DNA of 64,000 nt from Allobosea sp. CRIB-10 (GCF_900112185.1 NZ_FOKP01000010.1:62001-126000); one strand, 5' to 3'. Shown: positions 9,068 through 18,387, counted from the first letter of the stretch. The notes: generated by a model from the letters alone, not told the origin. Numbers and translations are program-made.

Positions 9068-10825
9068 ATGACGGCGGTTCCGAGCGCGCCAGCGGGAGGC
9101 AGGCCTGTGAGTTCCGGCTTCGACCAGATGTCGTCCTGGAGCCGCGACGTGCGCTTCGTCTCGGGCTGCATCCTGATGGTCTTCGCGACCACGCATTTCC
9201 TCAACCACGCGCTCGGCATCTTCGGCGTCGCGACGATGGAGGCTGTGCAGGACTGGCGCTACTGGTTCTGGCATAGCTGGATCGGCACGGTCGCGCTCTA
9301 CGGCTCGCTGATCGTTCATCCGGTCTTCGCCCTGCTGCGCGTGGCGCAGCGGCGCACCTTCCGGATGCCGGCGCGCGAAGTCGTCCAGATCGTGCTCGGC
9401 GTCGCGATTCCCGTCCTCCTGATCGACCATATCGTCGGCACCCGGGTGCAGGGCTCACTGTTCGGTCAGGACGAGAGCTATCACGCGGTTCTGCGGCGGC
9501 TCTGGCCCGGCCTTGCCCTGTCGCAGAGCCTGCTGCTGCTGCTGGTCTGGACTCATGGCGTCATCGGCCTGCATTTCACCTTCCGGGCGCGCGAGACCTA
9601 TGCGCGCTGGCGCGATCCGTTCCTGCTGGTCGCGATCCTGATCCCGCTGCTCGCCATCATCGGTTTTTCGGTGGCGGGGCGCGAGGCGCAGATGATGGCG
9701 CTGCCGCCCGAGCTCTACACCGCCCAGCAGGTCGACATGTTCAACCTGAACGTGACCTGGGCCAAGCGCGCCTTCTTCGGCCTGATCGGCGGCTTCGCCG
9801 GCTTCGTCGTGCTGCGCGAGCTTCGGGCACGCGCGCTCGGCGCGATCGCGGTGCGCTTCGTCGGCCATGGCGTGCGCCGGGTCATTCCGGGCCCGACCCT
9901 GCTCGAGATCTTCCGGCGCTTCGGCATTCCCCATGCGGCGCTCTGCGGCGGACGGGCGCGCTGCGCCACCTGCCGCGTGCTGGTGCTCGACGGCGCCGAC
10001 GACCTGCCGCCACCCGGCCCGAACGAGGCGCGGCTGCTGCGCCGGATCTCGGCCGGCGACCATGTCCGGCTTGCCTGCCAGATCAGGCCGAAGCGCGACC
10101 TGCAGGTCCAGATCCTGCTCGCCGCCAAACAGCGCGGCGCCGGCCCGAGCGGCGCCATCGACCCCGACGACCGGATCGGCAAGAAAGGGCTGACGGTGAT
10201 GGTCGCTGACCTCAGGGCCTTCACCGCGCTCTCCGAGCGGCAATTGCCGCATGAGCTGATGAACCTGCTCAACCGCTTCTACGACGAGATGTCCCAGGCG
10301 ATCGCGGCGCATGGCGGGCGGATCGAGGCGATCTATGGCGACGGGCTGATGGCGGTGTTCGGGCTGGAGACGACGCCGGCGCGGGCTGGCGCGGCGGCGA
10401 TCGCGGCGGGCGGCGACATGGTGCGCGCCGTCGAGGCGCTCAACCGCGAATACACCAACGCCCTGCCACTGCCGCTGCGCATCGGCATCGGCATCCATGG
10501 CGGCCAGGCGATCGTAGGCGCGGTCGAGAACGAGAGCATGGGGCGGCGCGAGATCACCGTCGGCGAGACGGTGATGATCGCGAGCCAGCTCGAGGCGGCG
10601 ACGCGGCGGCTCTTGTCCGACATCGTCGTCTCCGCCGAGACGGTGAGCGCGACCGGCCGCAGCTATCGCGACACCGTTCCGCACAAGATCGCGGTCAAAG
10701 GCCGCGACAAGCCGATGCAGGTCTACGGCTTCGGCAGCACGCCGGCTGGCGATCCGCGAGCTGACGAGGCGCGTGACGATGGCCGCGGCGCGCCGACGGC
10801 GGTCGTCGAAGAAAAGCCGGTCTGA
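9068..10825 (+). CDS. Membrane-anchored [2Fe-2S] class III adenylate/guanylate cyclase-like protein
   Basis: A 585-residue protein with three parts. Residues 28-250 form about six membrane helices with histidines (43, 47, 69, 84, 121, 163, 169) placed as in haem-b / SDH-type cytochrome anchors. Residues 265-352 are a plant-type ferredoxin domain with Cys293, Cys299, Cys302 and Cys337 (C-x5-C-x2-C-xn-C). Residues 373-556 are a class III cyclase domain. Both metal Asp are present (381 and 425). However, the substrate Lys position is Ala421, the Thr/Asp position is Ile496, the transition-state Asn is Met503 and the Arg is Gln507. Catalysis is therefore doubtful. I started at ATG 9068, just after the cNMP gene. 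The architecture suggests redox or haem sensing. Confidence 0.87.
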   Translation: MTAVPSAPAGGRPVSSGFDQMSSWSRDVRFVSGCILMVFATTHFLNHALGIFGVATMEAVQDWRYWFWHSWIGTVALYGSLIVHPVFALLRVAQRRTFRMPAREVVQIVLGVAIPVLLIDHIVGTRVQGSLFGQDESYHAVLRRLWPGLALSQSLLLLLVWTHGVIGLHFTFRARETYARWRDPFLLVAILIPLLAIIGFSVAGREAQMMALPPELYTAQQVDMFNLNVTWAKRAFFGLIGGFAGFVVLRELRARALGAIAVRFVGHGVRRVIPGPTLLEIFRRFGIPHAALCGGRARCATCRVLVLDGADDLPPPGPNEARLLRRISAGDHVRLACQIRPKRDLQVQILLAAKQRGAGPSGAIDPDDRIGKKGLTVMVADLRAFTALSERQLPHELMNLLNRFYDEMSQAIAAHGGRIEAIYGDGLMAVFGLETTPARAGAAAIAAGGDMVRAVEALNREYTNALPLPLRIGIGIHGGQAIVGAVENESMGRREITVGETVMIASQLEAATRRLLSDIVVSAETVSATGRSYRDTVPHKIAVKGRDKPMQVYGFGSTPAGDPRADEARDDGRGAPTAVVEEKPV

Positions 10826-10828
10826 GCG

Positions 10829-11440
10829 TCAGAACGCGCCGAAGGCGAGGAAGCGCCTGCGCTGATAGCCGGCCTGAACCAGCGCAGCATCGTTGATGGT
10901 CAAGTCGAGGTCGATCGCCGGCCGATCCTGGCGCTCTGCCAACAGGGCCGGCACCTGGCCGCGCACGCGCTCGAGGCTGTGCGCATGTTCCAGGATCAGC
11001 ACGTCGGCGGCACGCACGAGTGCCAGCAGCCTTGCGTCGATCGCCTCGCCGTCGCCGAACGGTTTGAGCGACAAGCCGAGCAGCACCAGGCCGAACGGCG
11101 ATTGCGGCGCTTCGAGGTCGAGCTGCTGGAGCTTGGCCTGGACATGGCGCACCCGGCACGGCGCGCCGTTCAAGCTCTCCTCGGCGAAGGGGACGATCTT
11201 CGGATCGATGACGGTGACGGAGACAGGCCGATGCGTGATGTAGCCGGTGATCGGCAGTCCGGCGCCGCCGATCTCGATGATGTGATCGCAGCGCCGCAAG
11301 AGATGAGCGGCCAGAACCTGGCGCAACGCCGCGGCCGGGGAGGCCAGATGCGGCAGCAGAACGTCGGGCTCGGCTGCACTGGCCTTTGCCGATGACAGTG
11401 CATATGGTCCGCCGCGTTCCGCCTGATCCCCGGTTTTCAT
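10829..11440 (-). CDS. Rossmann-fold, SAM-methyltransferase-like protein of unknown function
   Basis: A 203-residue protein that I do not recognise as a named family. The segment IIEIGGAGLPITGYI followed by VSVTVIDPKIVPFAEE looks like motif I and motif II of a class I SAM-dependent methyltransferase, and FGLVLLGLSLKPF fits strand 4. It ends three bases from the convergent stop of the cyclase-like gene. Its start is only 18 bp from the divergent start of the next gene, which also encodes a methyltransferase-like protein, so the two may share a promoter region. The substrate is unknown. It could be a polysaccharide- or small-molecule-modifying enzyme linked to the glycosyltransferases beyond. 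Confidence 0.7.
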   Translation of the reverse strand: MKTGDQAERGGPYALSSAKASAAEPDVLLPHLASPAAALRQVLAAHLLRRCDHIIEIGGAGLPITGYITHRPVSVTVIDPKIVPFAEESLNGAPCRVRHVQAKLQQLDLEAPQSPFGLVLLGLSLKPFGDGEAIDARLLALVRAADVLILEHAHSLERVRGQVPALLAERQDRPAIDLDLTINDAALVQAGYQRRRFLAFGAF

Positions 11441-11458
11441 CCTTCAGCCTTTGTCCGC

Positions 11459-12124
11459 ATGTCCAGCGCGCTACCCGCCGACGCTCTCTACGATATCCTG
11501 CGCGGCGTCGCAGCCCTGACCGGCGATGCGATCGTCGCCGATCTGGCTCGGCTCGTCGGCAAGGGGGCGCCGTCCGATCTATCGATCGCCTTCAACCACA
11601 AGCAGATCGCTTCGAAGCGCTGGCTGGTCGACAGTCTTGCCGAGGTCTTGCCGAAGCCGGATGGACCCGTCTGGGTGCTCGGCGCCTGGCATGGCGTGCT
11701 CGGGGCGATGCTGCTCGCCGACGATCGTCTCACGATCCCGCGCGTGGTGAGCCTCGACATTGATCCGGATTGCGCGCCGATCGCCGAGATCCTGAATCAC
11801 CGCCATGTCGCGTCCGGGCGTTTCCGGGCGGTGACGGCCGACATGATGGGCCTCGATTTCGAGCGCGCCGAGGGCGGACAGCCTGGGCTGGTGATCAACA
11901 CCAGCTGCGAGCACCTCGACGACGTGCCCGGCTGGATCGCCGGCCTGCCCGCCGGATTGCCGCTGCTGCTGCAATCGAACGATTATTTTCGCGAGCCGGA
12001 TCATCGCAGCTGCGTGCCTGCGCTCGACGCCTTCAAGGAACAGGTGGGGCTGTCGGAACTGTGGTTTTCCGGGGCGCTGCCGAGCAAGAACTACACCCGT
12101 TTCATGCTGATCGGCCGCAGATGA
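11459..12124 (+). CDS. Methyltransferase-like protein of unknown function
   Basis: A 221-residue protein. VWVLGAWHGVLGAMLL followed by RVVSLDIDPDCAPIAE is the glycine-rich loop and acidic second strand of a class I SAM-binding fold, and GLVINTSCEHLDD is the motif IV position. No membrane segments are seen. The ATG start at 11459 lies 18 bp from the divergent neighbour. Its TGA overlaps the ATG of the glycosyltransferase gene (ATGA), so the two are translationally coupled and probably act in one pathway of glycan or polysaccharide synthesis. The methyl acceptor cannot be predicted. Confidence 0.75.
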   Translation: MSSALPADALYDILRGVAALTGDAIVADLARLVGKGAPSDLSIAFNHKQIASKRWLVDSLAEVLPKPDGPVWVLGAWHGVLGAMLLADDRLTIPRVVSLDIDPDCAPIAEILNHRHVASGRFRAVTADMMGLDFERAEGGQPGLVINTSCEHLDDVPGWIAGLPAGLPLLLQSNDYFREPDHRSCVPALDAFKEQVGLSELWFSGALPSKNYTRFMLIGRR

Positions 12125-13392
12125 GCACCGAGGGGGCCGAGGGGCCGGCGGTCGCGATCGCGATGAAGGGCTATCCGCGCCTGTCGGAGACCTTCATCGC
12201 CCAGGAACTGCTCGGCCTGCAGCGGCTCGGTCTGCCCTTCGCGATCTGGTCGCTGCGTCATCCGACCGACGGCGCGCGGCACACGATGCACAAGGAGATC
12301 GCGGCGCCGCTGCATTATCTGCCGGAGTATCTGCACGACGACTGGCCGCGCGTGCTGCGCGGCATCGTCAGCGCCTTCGCGCGGCCGAGCATCATCAGGC
12401 TGCTAGGTGTCTTCCTTCGCGACCTGTCCCGAGACCGCACGCGCAACCGGCTGCGCCGCTTCGGCCAGGCCTGCGTGATGGCCCATGAGTTGCCGGCAAG
12501 CACGCGCCATCTCCATGTGCACTACCTGCACACGCCGGCCTCGGTGATCCGCTACGCGGCATTGAGCCGGGGCCTGACCTGGTCATTCTCGGCCCATGCC
12601 AAGGACATCTGGACGACGCCGGACTGGGAGAAGCGCGAGAAGATCGCTGATGCGCGCTGGGGCGTGACCTGCACCCGCGACGGCCATGCCGAGCTTACCC
12701 GCCTCGCCGAGCGGGCAGACAAGGTGGCGCTGCTCTATCACGGGCTCGATCTCGCACGCTTTCCGGCTCCGCCCGAGGCGCGCGCGCCGCGCGACGGCTC
12801 AGATCCGACTGAGCCGGTGCGGTTCATCACCATCGGGCGGGCGGTGGCAAAGAAGGGGTTCGACGACCTGCTCGCGGCGCTGGCGATCCTGCCGGCCGAG
12901 CTGAACTGGCGGCTCGTCCATATCGGCGGGGGCGAGATGCTCGCCGTCTTGAAGGCGCAGGCCGAGACGTTGGGGCTCGCCACGCGGATCGAGTGGCGCG
13001 GACCGCAGGCGCAGGATGCGGTGGTCGCGGCGCTGCGCGAGGCCGATCTCTTCGTCCTGCCTTCGAAGCAGGCGGAGAATGGCGATCGCGACGGCCTGCC
13101 CAATGTGGTGATGGAGGCGGCTAGCCAGGCCCTGCCGATCGTGGCGACCGATTTCGCCGGCATCCCGGAATTCGTGCAGCATGGCCGTGAGGGACTATTG
13201 TTGCGGCCGAGCGATGTCACAGCCTTGGCCAAGGCCCTGGACGGGCTCGCCCGCGATCCGCAATGGCGCGCGAAACTCGGCGACGCGGCCTTCAACAGGC
13301 TGAGGACCGAGTTCTCGGCGCAAGCCGGGCTGGAGCGGGTGTATCGGGCGCTGCGCGAGGCGGTCGCCGGCAAGGGCGCCGCCGCGTCATGA
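12121..13392 (+). CDS. GT4-family glycosyltransferase
   Basis: A 423-residue retaining glycosyltransferase of the GT-B fold, family 4 type. N-terminal acceptor half: MKGYPRLSETFIAQELLGLQ, a motif common in colanic-acid/WcaL-like enzymes. C-terminal donor half: FITIGRAVAKKGFDDLLAAL, then ADLFVLPSKQ...GDRDGLPNVVMEAASQALPIVATDFAGIPE, the EX7E-type nucleotide-sugar site. I used the ATG at 12121, which overlaps the upstream stop. The frame is open 117 codons further upstream but over the other gene. It is coupled at its 3' end to the next glycosyltransferase by another ATGA. Probably adds a sugar during exopolysaccharide or surface-glycan assembly; donor and acceptor unknown. Confidence 0.87.
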   Translation: MSTEGAEGPAVAIAMKGYPRLSETFIAQELLGLQRLGLPFAIWSLRHPTDGARHTMHKEIAAPLHYLPEYLHDDWPRVLRGIVSAFARPSIIRLLGVFLRDLSRDRTRNRLRRFGQACVMAHELPASTRHLHVHYLHTPASVIRYAALSRGLTWSFSAHAKDIWTTPDWEKREKIADARWGVTCTRDGHAELTRLAERADKVALLYHGLDLARFPAPPEARAPRDGSDPTEPVRFITIGRAVAKKGFDDLLAALAILPAELNWRLVHIGGGEMLAVLKAQAETLGLATRIEWRGPQAQDAVVAALREADLFVLPSKQAENGDRDGLPNVVMEAASQALPIVATDFAGIPEFVQHGREGLLLRPSDVTALAKALDGLARDPQWRAKLGDAAFNRLRTEFSAQAGLERVYRALREAVAGKGAAAS

Positions 13393-14528
13393 GCGCGAGC
13401 ATCCTGATCACGGTCACGCATCTGCTCGGGATCGGCCATCTCGTGCGGGCGAGGCAGCTGGCGCGGGCACTGGCCGCGGCGGGCCATGAGGTTACGCTCG
13501 CCAGCGGTGGCATGCCGGACGGCAAGGCGGCAGCGGTTTATCGTTTCGTGCAATTGCCGCCGGTGCGCACGCAAGGCACGGATTTCCGCAATCTGCTCGA
13601 CGAGGACGGAAAGGCCGCTACGTCGGAGCGACTGGCCGCACGGTGCGAGCAACTGGTCGCACTGGCGCGCCAGCTTTCGCCGGATATCGTCGTCACCGAA
13701 CATTTCCCGTTCGGCCGACGCCAGCTCGCTGGCGAGTTCCTGGCGCTGATCGAGGCTGCGAAGGCGGCCAGGTCGGGCGTACTTGTGCTGGCTTCGATTC
13801 GCGACGTGCTGGTCGCGCCGCTTCGCCCGGAACGATTGGCCGAGACGGCCGAGCGGATCGCGACGCTGTTCGATGCGGTGCTGGTGCATGGCGACCCACA
13901 AGTCCTGCCGCTCGAAGCCTCCTGGCCGGTGACACCGGAGATCGCCGTTAAGCTGGTCTATACCGGCTATCTGGCGGAACCCCCCGCATTGCCGGGGACC
14001 CCAGCAGAGTCGTCGCGGACGATCCTCGTTTCCGGCGGCGGCTCGGCGGCAGCCCTGCCGCTGTTCAAGGCCACGCTCGCCGCGGCGCGGCTGCTGCCGC
14101 AGCGGCCCTTCCATCTGCTGATCGGCCGCGGCATCTCGGAGGCCGACTTTACCGCCCTGCGACAATCGGCTCCTGACAACGCCAGGGTCGAATGGGCGCG
14201 CCCGGATTTCCCGGCGCTGCTCGCCGCCTGCTCGCTGTCGATCAGCCAGGCGGGCTACAATACGGTGCTCGACCTGTTACAGGCCGGGCGGCCGGCGCTG
14301 CTCGTTCCCTTCGACGCCGGCAACGAGACCGAGCAGGCCCTGCGCGCTGCGGCGCTGGAACGGGCCGGGCTGGCGCGCGTCGTGACACTTGCCGAAGGGC
14401 CGCAGGCACTGGCTTGTGCGATCGAAGCAGCGCTGGTGCAGGGCGCGCCGCCGGCCGCGCGGGTCGATCTGGACGGCGCAGCCGGCGCCGTCGCCGCTAT
14501 CGCCAGGCTGCTCGCGAGCCGCGCCTGA
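13389..14528 (+). CDS. MurG/GT28-like glycosyltransferase
   Basis: A 379-residue GT-B enzyme. The N-terminus ILITVTHLLGIGHLVRARQLARAL carries the GxGH loop of MurG/GT28 and related enzymes. The C-terminal half has ILVSGGGSAA, then LLAACSLSISQAGYNTVLDLLQAGRPALLVPF, the donor-site segment seen in glycosyltransferases that act on lipid- or anthrone-linked acceptors. The ATG at 13389 overlaps the stop of the GT4 gene. It is the last gene of the three-gene coupled set. A role in glycan or glycolipid synthesis is inferred from family and context; the substrate is unknown. Confidence 0.85.
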   Translation: MSASILITVTHLLGIGHLVRARQLARALAAAGHEVTLASGGMPDGKAAAVYRFVQLPPVRTQGTDFRNLLDEDGKAATSERLAARCEQLVALARQLSPDIVVTEHFPFGRRQLAGEFLALIEAAKAARSGVLVLASIRDVLVAPLRPERLAETAERIATLFDAVLVHGDPQVLPLEASWPVTPEIAVKLVYTGYLAEPPALPGTPAESSRTILVSGGGSAAALPLFKATLAAARLLPQRPFHLLIGRGISEADFTALRQSAPDNARVEWARPDFPALLAACSLSISQAGYNTVLDLLQAGRPALLVPFDAGNETEQALRAAALERAGLARVVTLAEGPQALACAIEAALVQGAPPAARVDLDGAAGAVAAIARLLASRA

Positions 14529-14541
14529 GCCGTGCGTGAAT

Positions 14542-14566
14542 GCATGCCGGCGAAGGGACGGCATGC
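14542..14566 (+). terminator. Possible hairpin terminator after the glycosyltransferase operon
   Basis: An 8-bp perfect stem (gcatgccg / cggcatgc) with a 9-nt loop starts 14 bp after the glycosyltransferase stop. There is no T-run behind it, so intrinsic termination is uncertain. Confidence 0.35.
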
Positions 14567-14683
14567 CTCTTGCGAATTGCCGGCCCAAAGCTTTCGATCT
14601 AAGGAGGTTGTACACGCCTCCCTTTCGGTCGGCTCACGAGGACACCGGGTCTTTACCGGCCCCTGTCCTGCGCCCGGAGAAGA

Positions 14684-15679
14684 ATGATGACAACGACGAC
14701 TGCCTCCGCCCCCGGCATGCCCGACATGAAATTGTCGGTGCGTCAGGTCTTCGGCATCGAGTCCGACATGGAGGTGCCGGCCTATTCGCAGCCCGAGGCC
14801 CACGTCCCGGATTTCGATCCGGACTACCGTTTCGACCGCGACACCACGATCGCGATCCTCGCCGGCTTCGCCCATAACCGTCGCGTGATGATCTCGGGCT
14901 ATCACGGCACCGGCAAGTCGACCCATATCGAGCAGGTCGCGGCCCGCCTCAACTGGCCTTGCGTCCGCGTCAACCTCGACAGCCACGTCTCGCGCCTCGA
15001 CCTCGTCGGCAAGGACGCGATCGTGCTGAAGGAAGGCAAGCAGATCACCGAGTTCCAGGACGGCATCCTGCCCTGGGCGCTGCAGAACAACATCGCGCTG
15101 GTCTTCGACGAGTACGATGCCGGCCGCCCGGACGTGATGTTCGTGATCCAGCGCGTGCTCGAGCAGTCGGGCAAGCTGACGCTGCTCGACCAGAAGCGCG
15201 TCATCCGTCCGCACGCTGCCTTCCGGCTGTTCGCCACCGCCAACACGGTCGGCCTCGGCGACACTTCGGGCCTCTATCACGGCACCCAGCAGATCAACCA
15301 GGGCCAGATGGACCGCTGGTCGATCGTCACCACGCTGAACTACCTGCCGCACGACAACGAGGTCGCGATCGTGCTCGCCAAGTCGAAGCACTATCAGGCC
15401 TCGCCGGAGGGCAAGGACATCGTCAACAAGATGGTCCGCGTCGCCGATCTCACCCGCAACGCCTTCATGAACGGCGACCTCTCGACCGTGATGAGCCCGC
15501 GTACCGTCATCACCTGGGCCGAGAACGCGGCGATCTTCGGCGGCGATGTCGGATTCGCCTTCCGCGTCACCTTCCTCAACAAGTGCGACGAGATGGAGCG
15601 CACGCTGGTGGCGGAGTTCTTCCAGCGCTCCTTCGGCAAGGAGCTGCCGGAGAGCGCGGTCAACGTCGTTCTGAGCTGA
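14684..15679 (+). CDS. cobS: Cobaltochelatase subunit CobS (AAA+ ATPase)
   Basis: ATPase subunit of the aerobic cobalamin pathway cobaltochelatase (CobNST), which inserts Co2+ into hydrogenobyrinate a,c-diamide in an ATP-dependent way, analogous to the BchI/ChlI subunit of magnesium chelatase. The 331 residues show Walker [10 protein letters not shown] at 72-80, Walker [12 protein letters not shown] near 140 and the sensor segment [13 protein letters not shown]. The typical N-terminal CobS segment with [15 protein letters not shown] is intact. ATG at 14684 follows a ggagaag ribosome-binding site. The catalytic CobN subunit is not in this window. CobT is four genes downstream on the same strand, separated by a GFA protein and an acetyltransferase. 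Confidence 0.97.
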   Translation: MMTTTTASAPGMPDMKLSVRQVFGIESDMEVPAYSQPEAHVPDFDPDYRFDRDTTIAILAGFAHNRRVMISGYHGTGKSTHIEQVAARLNWPCVRVNLDSHVSRLDLVGKDAIVLKEGKQITEFQDGILPWALQNNIALVFDEYDAGRPDVMFVIQRVLEQSGKLTLLDQKRVIRPHAAFRLFATANTVGLGDTSGLYHGTQQINQGQMDRWSIVTTLNYLPHDNEVAIVLAKSKHYQASPEGKDIVNKMVRVADLTRNAFMNGDLSTVMSPRTVITWAENAAIFGGDVGFAFRVTFLNKCDEMERTLVAEFFQRSFGKELPESAVNVVLS

Positions 15680-15695
15680 CAACGGGAGGCCTGGC

Positions 15696-16046
15696 ATGGC
15701 CCGGTACGAAGGAAGCTGTCACTGCGGCAGGGTCGCCTATGAGGTCGAGGCCGATCTCGGCCAGACGATTACCTGCAACTGCTCGTACTGCCAGCGCCGC
15801 GGCTCCGTGCTGGCCTTTTCCCCGGCGACCAGCTTCGCGCTGACCAAGGGCGAGGATGCCCTGACCGAGTACCGCTTCAATACGCAGAAGATCCAGCACC
15901 TGTTCTGCGAGAGCTGCGGCATCGAATCCTTCGCGCGCGGTTCGATGCCGGACGGCACGCCTATGGTTGCGATCAATGCGCGCTGCCTTGCCGGCGTCGA
16001 GCCAACCGAGTTGAGCCCGACGATGTATGACGGGCGCGCGCGCTGA
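15696..16046 (+). CDS. GFA (glutathione-dependent formaldehyde-activating / CENP-V) family zinc protein
   Basis: A 116-residue protein of the GFA fold. The zinc-binding cysteines are clear: SCHCGRVAYEV at the N-terminus, CNCSYCQRRG near residue 27 and CESCGI near 71. Family members include formaldehyde-activating enzymes but most have no proven function, so I do not assign a reaction. ATG at 15696 has a good ribosome-binding site (gggagg) and lies 16 bp after cobS. It sits between cobS and the acetyltransferase gene, all on one strand, so it is likely co-transcribed with the cobaltochelatase genes. Confidence 0.9.
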   Translation: MARYEGSCHCGRVAYEVEADLGQTITCNCSYCQRRGSVLAFSPATSFALTKGEDALTEYRFNTQKIQHLFCESCGIESFARGSMPDGTPMVAINARCLAGVEPTELSPTMYDGRAR

Positions 16047-16057
16047 AGGAGCACGCC

Positions 16058-16495
16058 GTGAGCGCCGCCGACAGCAAGCAGGCCACGATCCAGCGCGAGA
16101 CGGATGTCGCCGCGACGCGCGAGGCCGTGCTGCGCGGGCTCGCCGCCCATAACGAGGCCAGGGTCGGCCCGCGCAATGCCGAGCCCCTGGCGCTCAGCCT
16201 GCGCGACGAGAGCGGCGCCATGGTCGGCGGCCTCATCGGCGAGCTGAAATGGGAGTGGCTCTATGTCGACCTGTTCTGGATCGACCAGGCCCATCGCGGT
16301 GCCGGCCATGGCGAGGCGTTGCTGGCGATGGCCGAGCAGGCGGCGCGCGACTATGGCGCGCGCGGCGTCTATCTGGGCACGATGAGCATCCAGGCGCCGG
16401 GCTTCTATCCCCGCATGGGCTATCGCGAATGCGGCCGCATGGAGGACTATCCGGTCGCCGGCCAGAGCTTCCATCACTTCATGAAGGCGCTATGA
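16058..16495 (+). CDS. GNAT-family N-acetyltransferase
   Basis: A 145-residue acetyl-CoA-dependent acyltransferase. The GNAT core is visible: [29 protein letters not shown] contains the strand 4 / motif A with the R/Q-x-x-G-x-G/A-type pyrophosphate loop (HRGAGHG). The C-terminal part is [23 protein letters not shown], the usual motif B. The start is GTG at 16058, 11 bp after the GFA gene. Its stop overlaps the cobT ATG (ATGA), so translation of cobT is coupled to this gene. The acceptor is unknown; position between cobS and cobT may be incidental. Confidence 0.88.
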   Translation: MSAADSKQATIQRETDVAATREAVLRGLAAHNEARVGPRNAEPLALSLRDESGAMVGGLIGELKWEWLYVDLFWIDQAHRGAGHGEALLAMAEQAARDYGARGVYLGTMSIQAPGFYPRMGYRECGRMEDYPVAGQSFHHFMKAL

Positions 16496-18387
16496 GCATC
16501 TCCAACCGCAAGCCCGGAACCCCGAAGGAAGCGCCGGCCGAGCCGCTGAAGCGCGCGGTCTCGGGCGCGATGAAGGCGATCGCGCGCAAGCCGGAGATGG
16601 AGATCGTCTTCGCCGCCGACAAACCTTCGCTGGTCGGCGAGCGCGCTCGCCTGCCGGAGCCGCCGCGCAAGCTCACTGCGGGCGACGTCGCGATCCTGCG
16701 CGGCCATGCCGATTCGATGGCGCTGCGCCTCGCCTGCCACGACGCCGCGATCCACCGCCGCGCCGCGCCCGAAGGCGATGCCGCCCGCGCCGTCTTCGAC
16801 GCGGTCGAGCAGGCCCGGGTCGAGAGCGTCGGCTCGCGCCGGATGAGCGGCGTTTCCGGCAACATCTCGGCGATGCTGGAGGACCGCTATCACCGCGGCG
16901 GTCGCTATGAGGAGATCACCGACCGGGCCGATGCGCCGCTGGAGGATGCGCTCGCTTTGATGGTGCGCGAGCGCCTGACGGGCCTGAAGCCGCCCAAGGC
17001 GGCGCAGAAGCTGGTCGATCTCTGGCGCGAGCAGATCGAGGCCAAGGCCGGCGACGATCTCGATCGGCTGGCGAAGTCGATCGAGGACCAGCGCGCCTTC
17101 GCCCGCACCGTGCGCGACCTGCTCGTCTCGCTCGACATGGCCGAGCAGTCGAGCCAGGGCGACGATGCCGAGGAGGACGAGGACGATCAGGACCAGTCCT
17201 CCGACGACCAGCAGCAGGAAGAGGGCGAGGCCGAGCAGCAGAGCCAGGGCGAGCGCTCGGAGACCGAGACCAGCGAGGACGCCGCCGAGGAATTGCAGGA
17301 GGGCGCCTCGGAGGCCGCCGACGCTCCGGCCGGCGACTGGGACGAGGAGGACGAGAATTCCGAAGCCGAGGAGGCCGGCGAAGCACCGCGGCCGCGCGAG
17401 AGCCGCGCCAACGACCGGCCGCAGACCGACTACAAGGCCTATACCCAGAAGTTCGACGAGATCGTCACCGCCGAGGAACTCTGCGATGCCGAGGAGCTTA
17501 CGCGCCTGCGCGCCTATCTCGACAAGCAGCTGGCGCATCTGCAGGGTGTCGTCGCCCGGCTGGCGAACCGCCTGCAGCGCCGGCTGATGGCGCAGCAGAA
17601 CCGCTCCTGGCAGTTCGATCTGGAGGAGGGCGCGCTCGATCCCTCGCGCCTGCCGCGCATCATCATCGACCCGTTCCAGCCGCTCTCCTTCCGGCAGGAA
17701 TCGGACACGAATTTCCGCGATACGGTCGTGACGCTGCTGATCGACAATTCCGGCTCGATGCGCGGCCGGCCGATCACGGTGGCGGCGACCTGCGCCGACA
17801 TCCTGGCGCGGACGCTGGAGCGCTGCGGCGTCAAGGTCGAACTGCTGGGGTTCACCACCCGCGCCTGGAAGGGCGGGCTCTCGCGCGAGGCCTGGCTGCA
17901 ATCGGGCAAGCCGGCCAATCCGGGCCGCCTCAACGATCTCCGGCACATCATCTACAAGGCCGCCGACGCGCCATGGCGGCGGGCGCGCAAGAATCTCGGG
18001 CTGATGATGCGCGAGGGCTTGCTCAAGGAGAACATCGACGGCGAGGCGCTCGACTGGGCGCATAAGCGCCTGCTCGCCCGCTCCGAGCAGCGCAAAATCC
18101 TGATGGTGATCTCGGACGGCGCGCCGGTCGACGATTCCACCCTCTCGGTCAATGCCGGCAGCTATCTCGAACGGCATCTGCGCCATGTCATCGCCGAGAT
18201 CGAGACGCGCTCGCCGGTCGAGCTGATCGCGATCGGCATCGGCCACGACGTCACCCGCTACTACCGCCGTGCCGTCACCATCGTCGATGCCGAGGAGCTC
18301 GGCGGCGTGATGACCGAGAAGCTGGCGGAATTGTTCGAGGAGGATGCCGGCGGGGCAAGTTCGCGGGGCTCGCGCCGGCTGCAATGA
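16492..18387 (+). CDS. cobT: Cobaltochelatase subunit CobT
   Basis: A 631-residue partner of CobS in cobalt insertion during aerobic vitamin B12 synthesis, analogous to BchD/ChlD. The N-terminal half binds CobS. The middle (about 215-305) is a highly acidic Glu/Asp/Gln linker, as in other CobT proteins. The C-terminal von Willebrand A domain has the MIDAS motif DNSGSM at 418-423. I used ATG 16492 because the protein then starts [15 protein letters not shown] like known CobT, and it overlaps the acetyltransferase stop; the frame is open another 81 codons upstream but that region is the other gene. The stop overlaps the start of the phytase-like gene. Confidence 0.96.
   Translation: MSISNRKPGTPKEAPAEPLKRAVSGAMKAIARKPEMEIVFAADKPSLVGERARLPEPPRKLTAGDVAILRGHADSMALRLACHDAAIHRRAAPEGDAARAVFDAVEQARVESVGSRRMSGVSGNISAMLEDRYHRGGRYEEITDRADAPLEDALALMVRERLTGLKPPKAAQKLVDLWREQIEAKAGDDLDRLAKSIEDQRAFARTVRDLLVSLDMAEQSSQGDDAEEDEDDQDQSSDDQQQEEGEAEQQSQGERSETETSEDAAEELQEGASEAADAPAGDWDEEDENSEAEEAGEAPRPRESRANDRPQTDYKAYTQKFDEIVTAEELCDAEELTRLRAYLDKQLAHLQGVVARLANRLQRRLMAQQNRSWQFDLEEGALDPSRLPRIIIDPFQPLSFRQESDTNFRDTVVTLLIDNSGSMRGRPITVAATCADILARTLERCGVKVELLGFTTRAWKGGLSREAWLQSGKPANPGRLNDLRHIIYKAADAPWRRARKNLGLMMREGLLKENIDGEALDWAHKRLLARSEQRKILMVISDGAPVDDSTLSVNAGSYLERHLRHVIAEIETRSPVELIAIGIGHDVTRYYRRAVTIVDAEELGGVMTEKLAELFEEDAGGASSRGSRRLQ

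Noticed and set aside
14529-14683. Cobalamin riboswitch upstream of cobS
   Set aside because: I looked for a B12-box-like core and supporting stems and did not find them. Only two short hairpins are present.
16474-18384. A 636-codon open frame on the minus strand
   Set aside because: It is the complement of cobT. The Leu-rich hydrophobic stretch comes from the acidic Glu/Asp linker of CobT read backwards.
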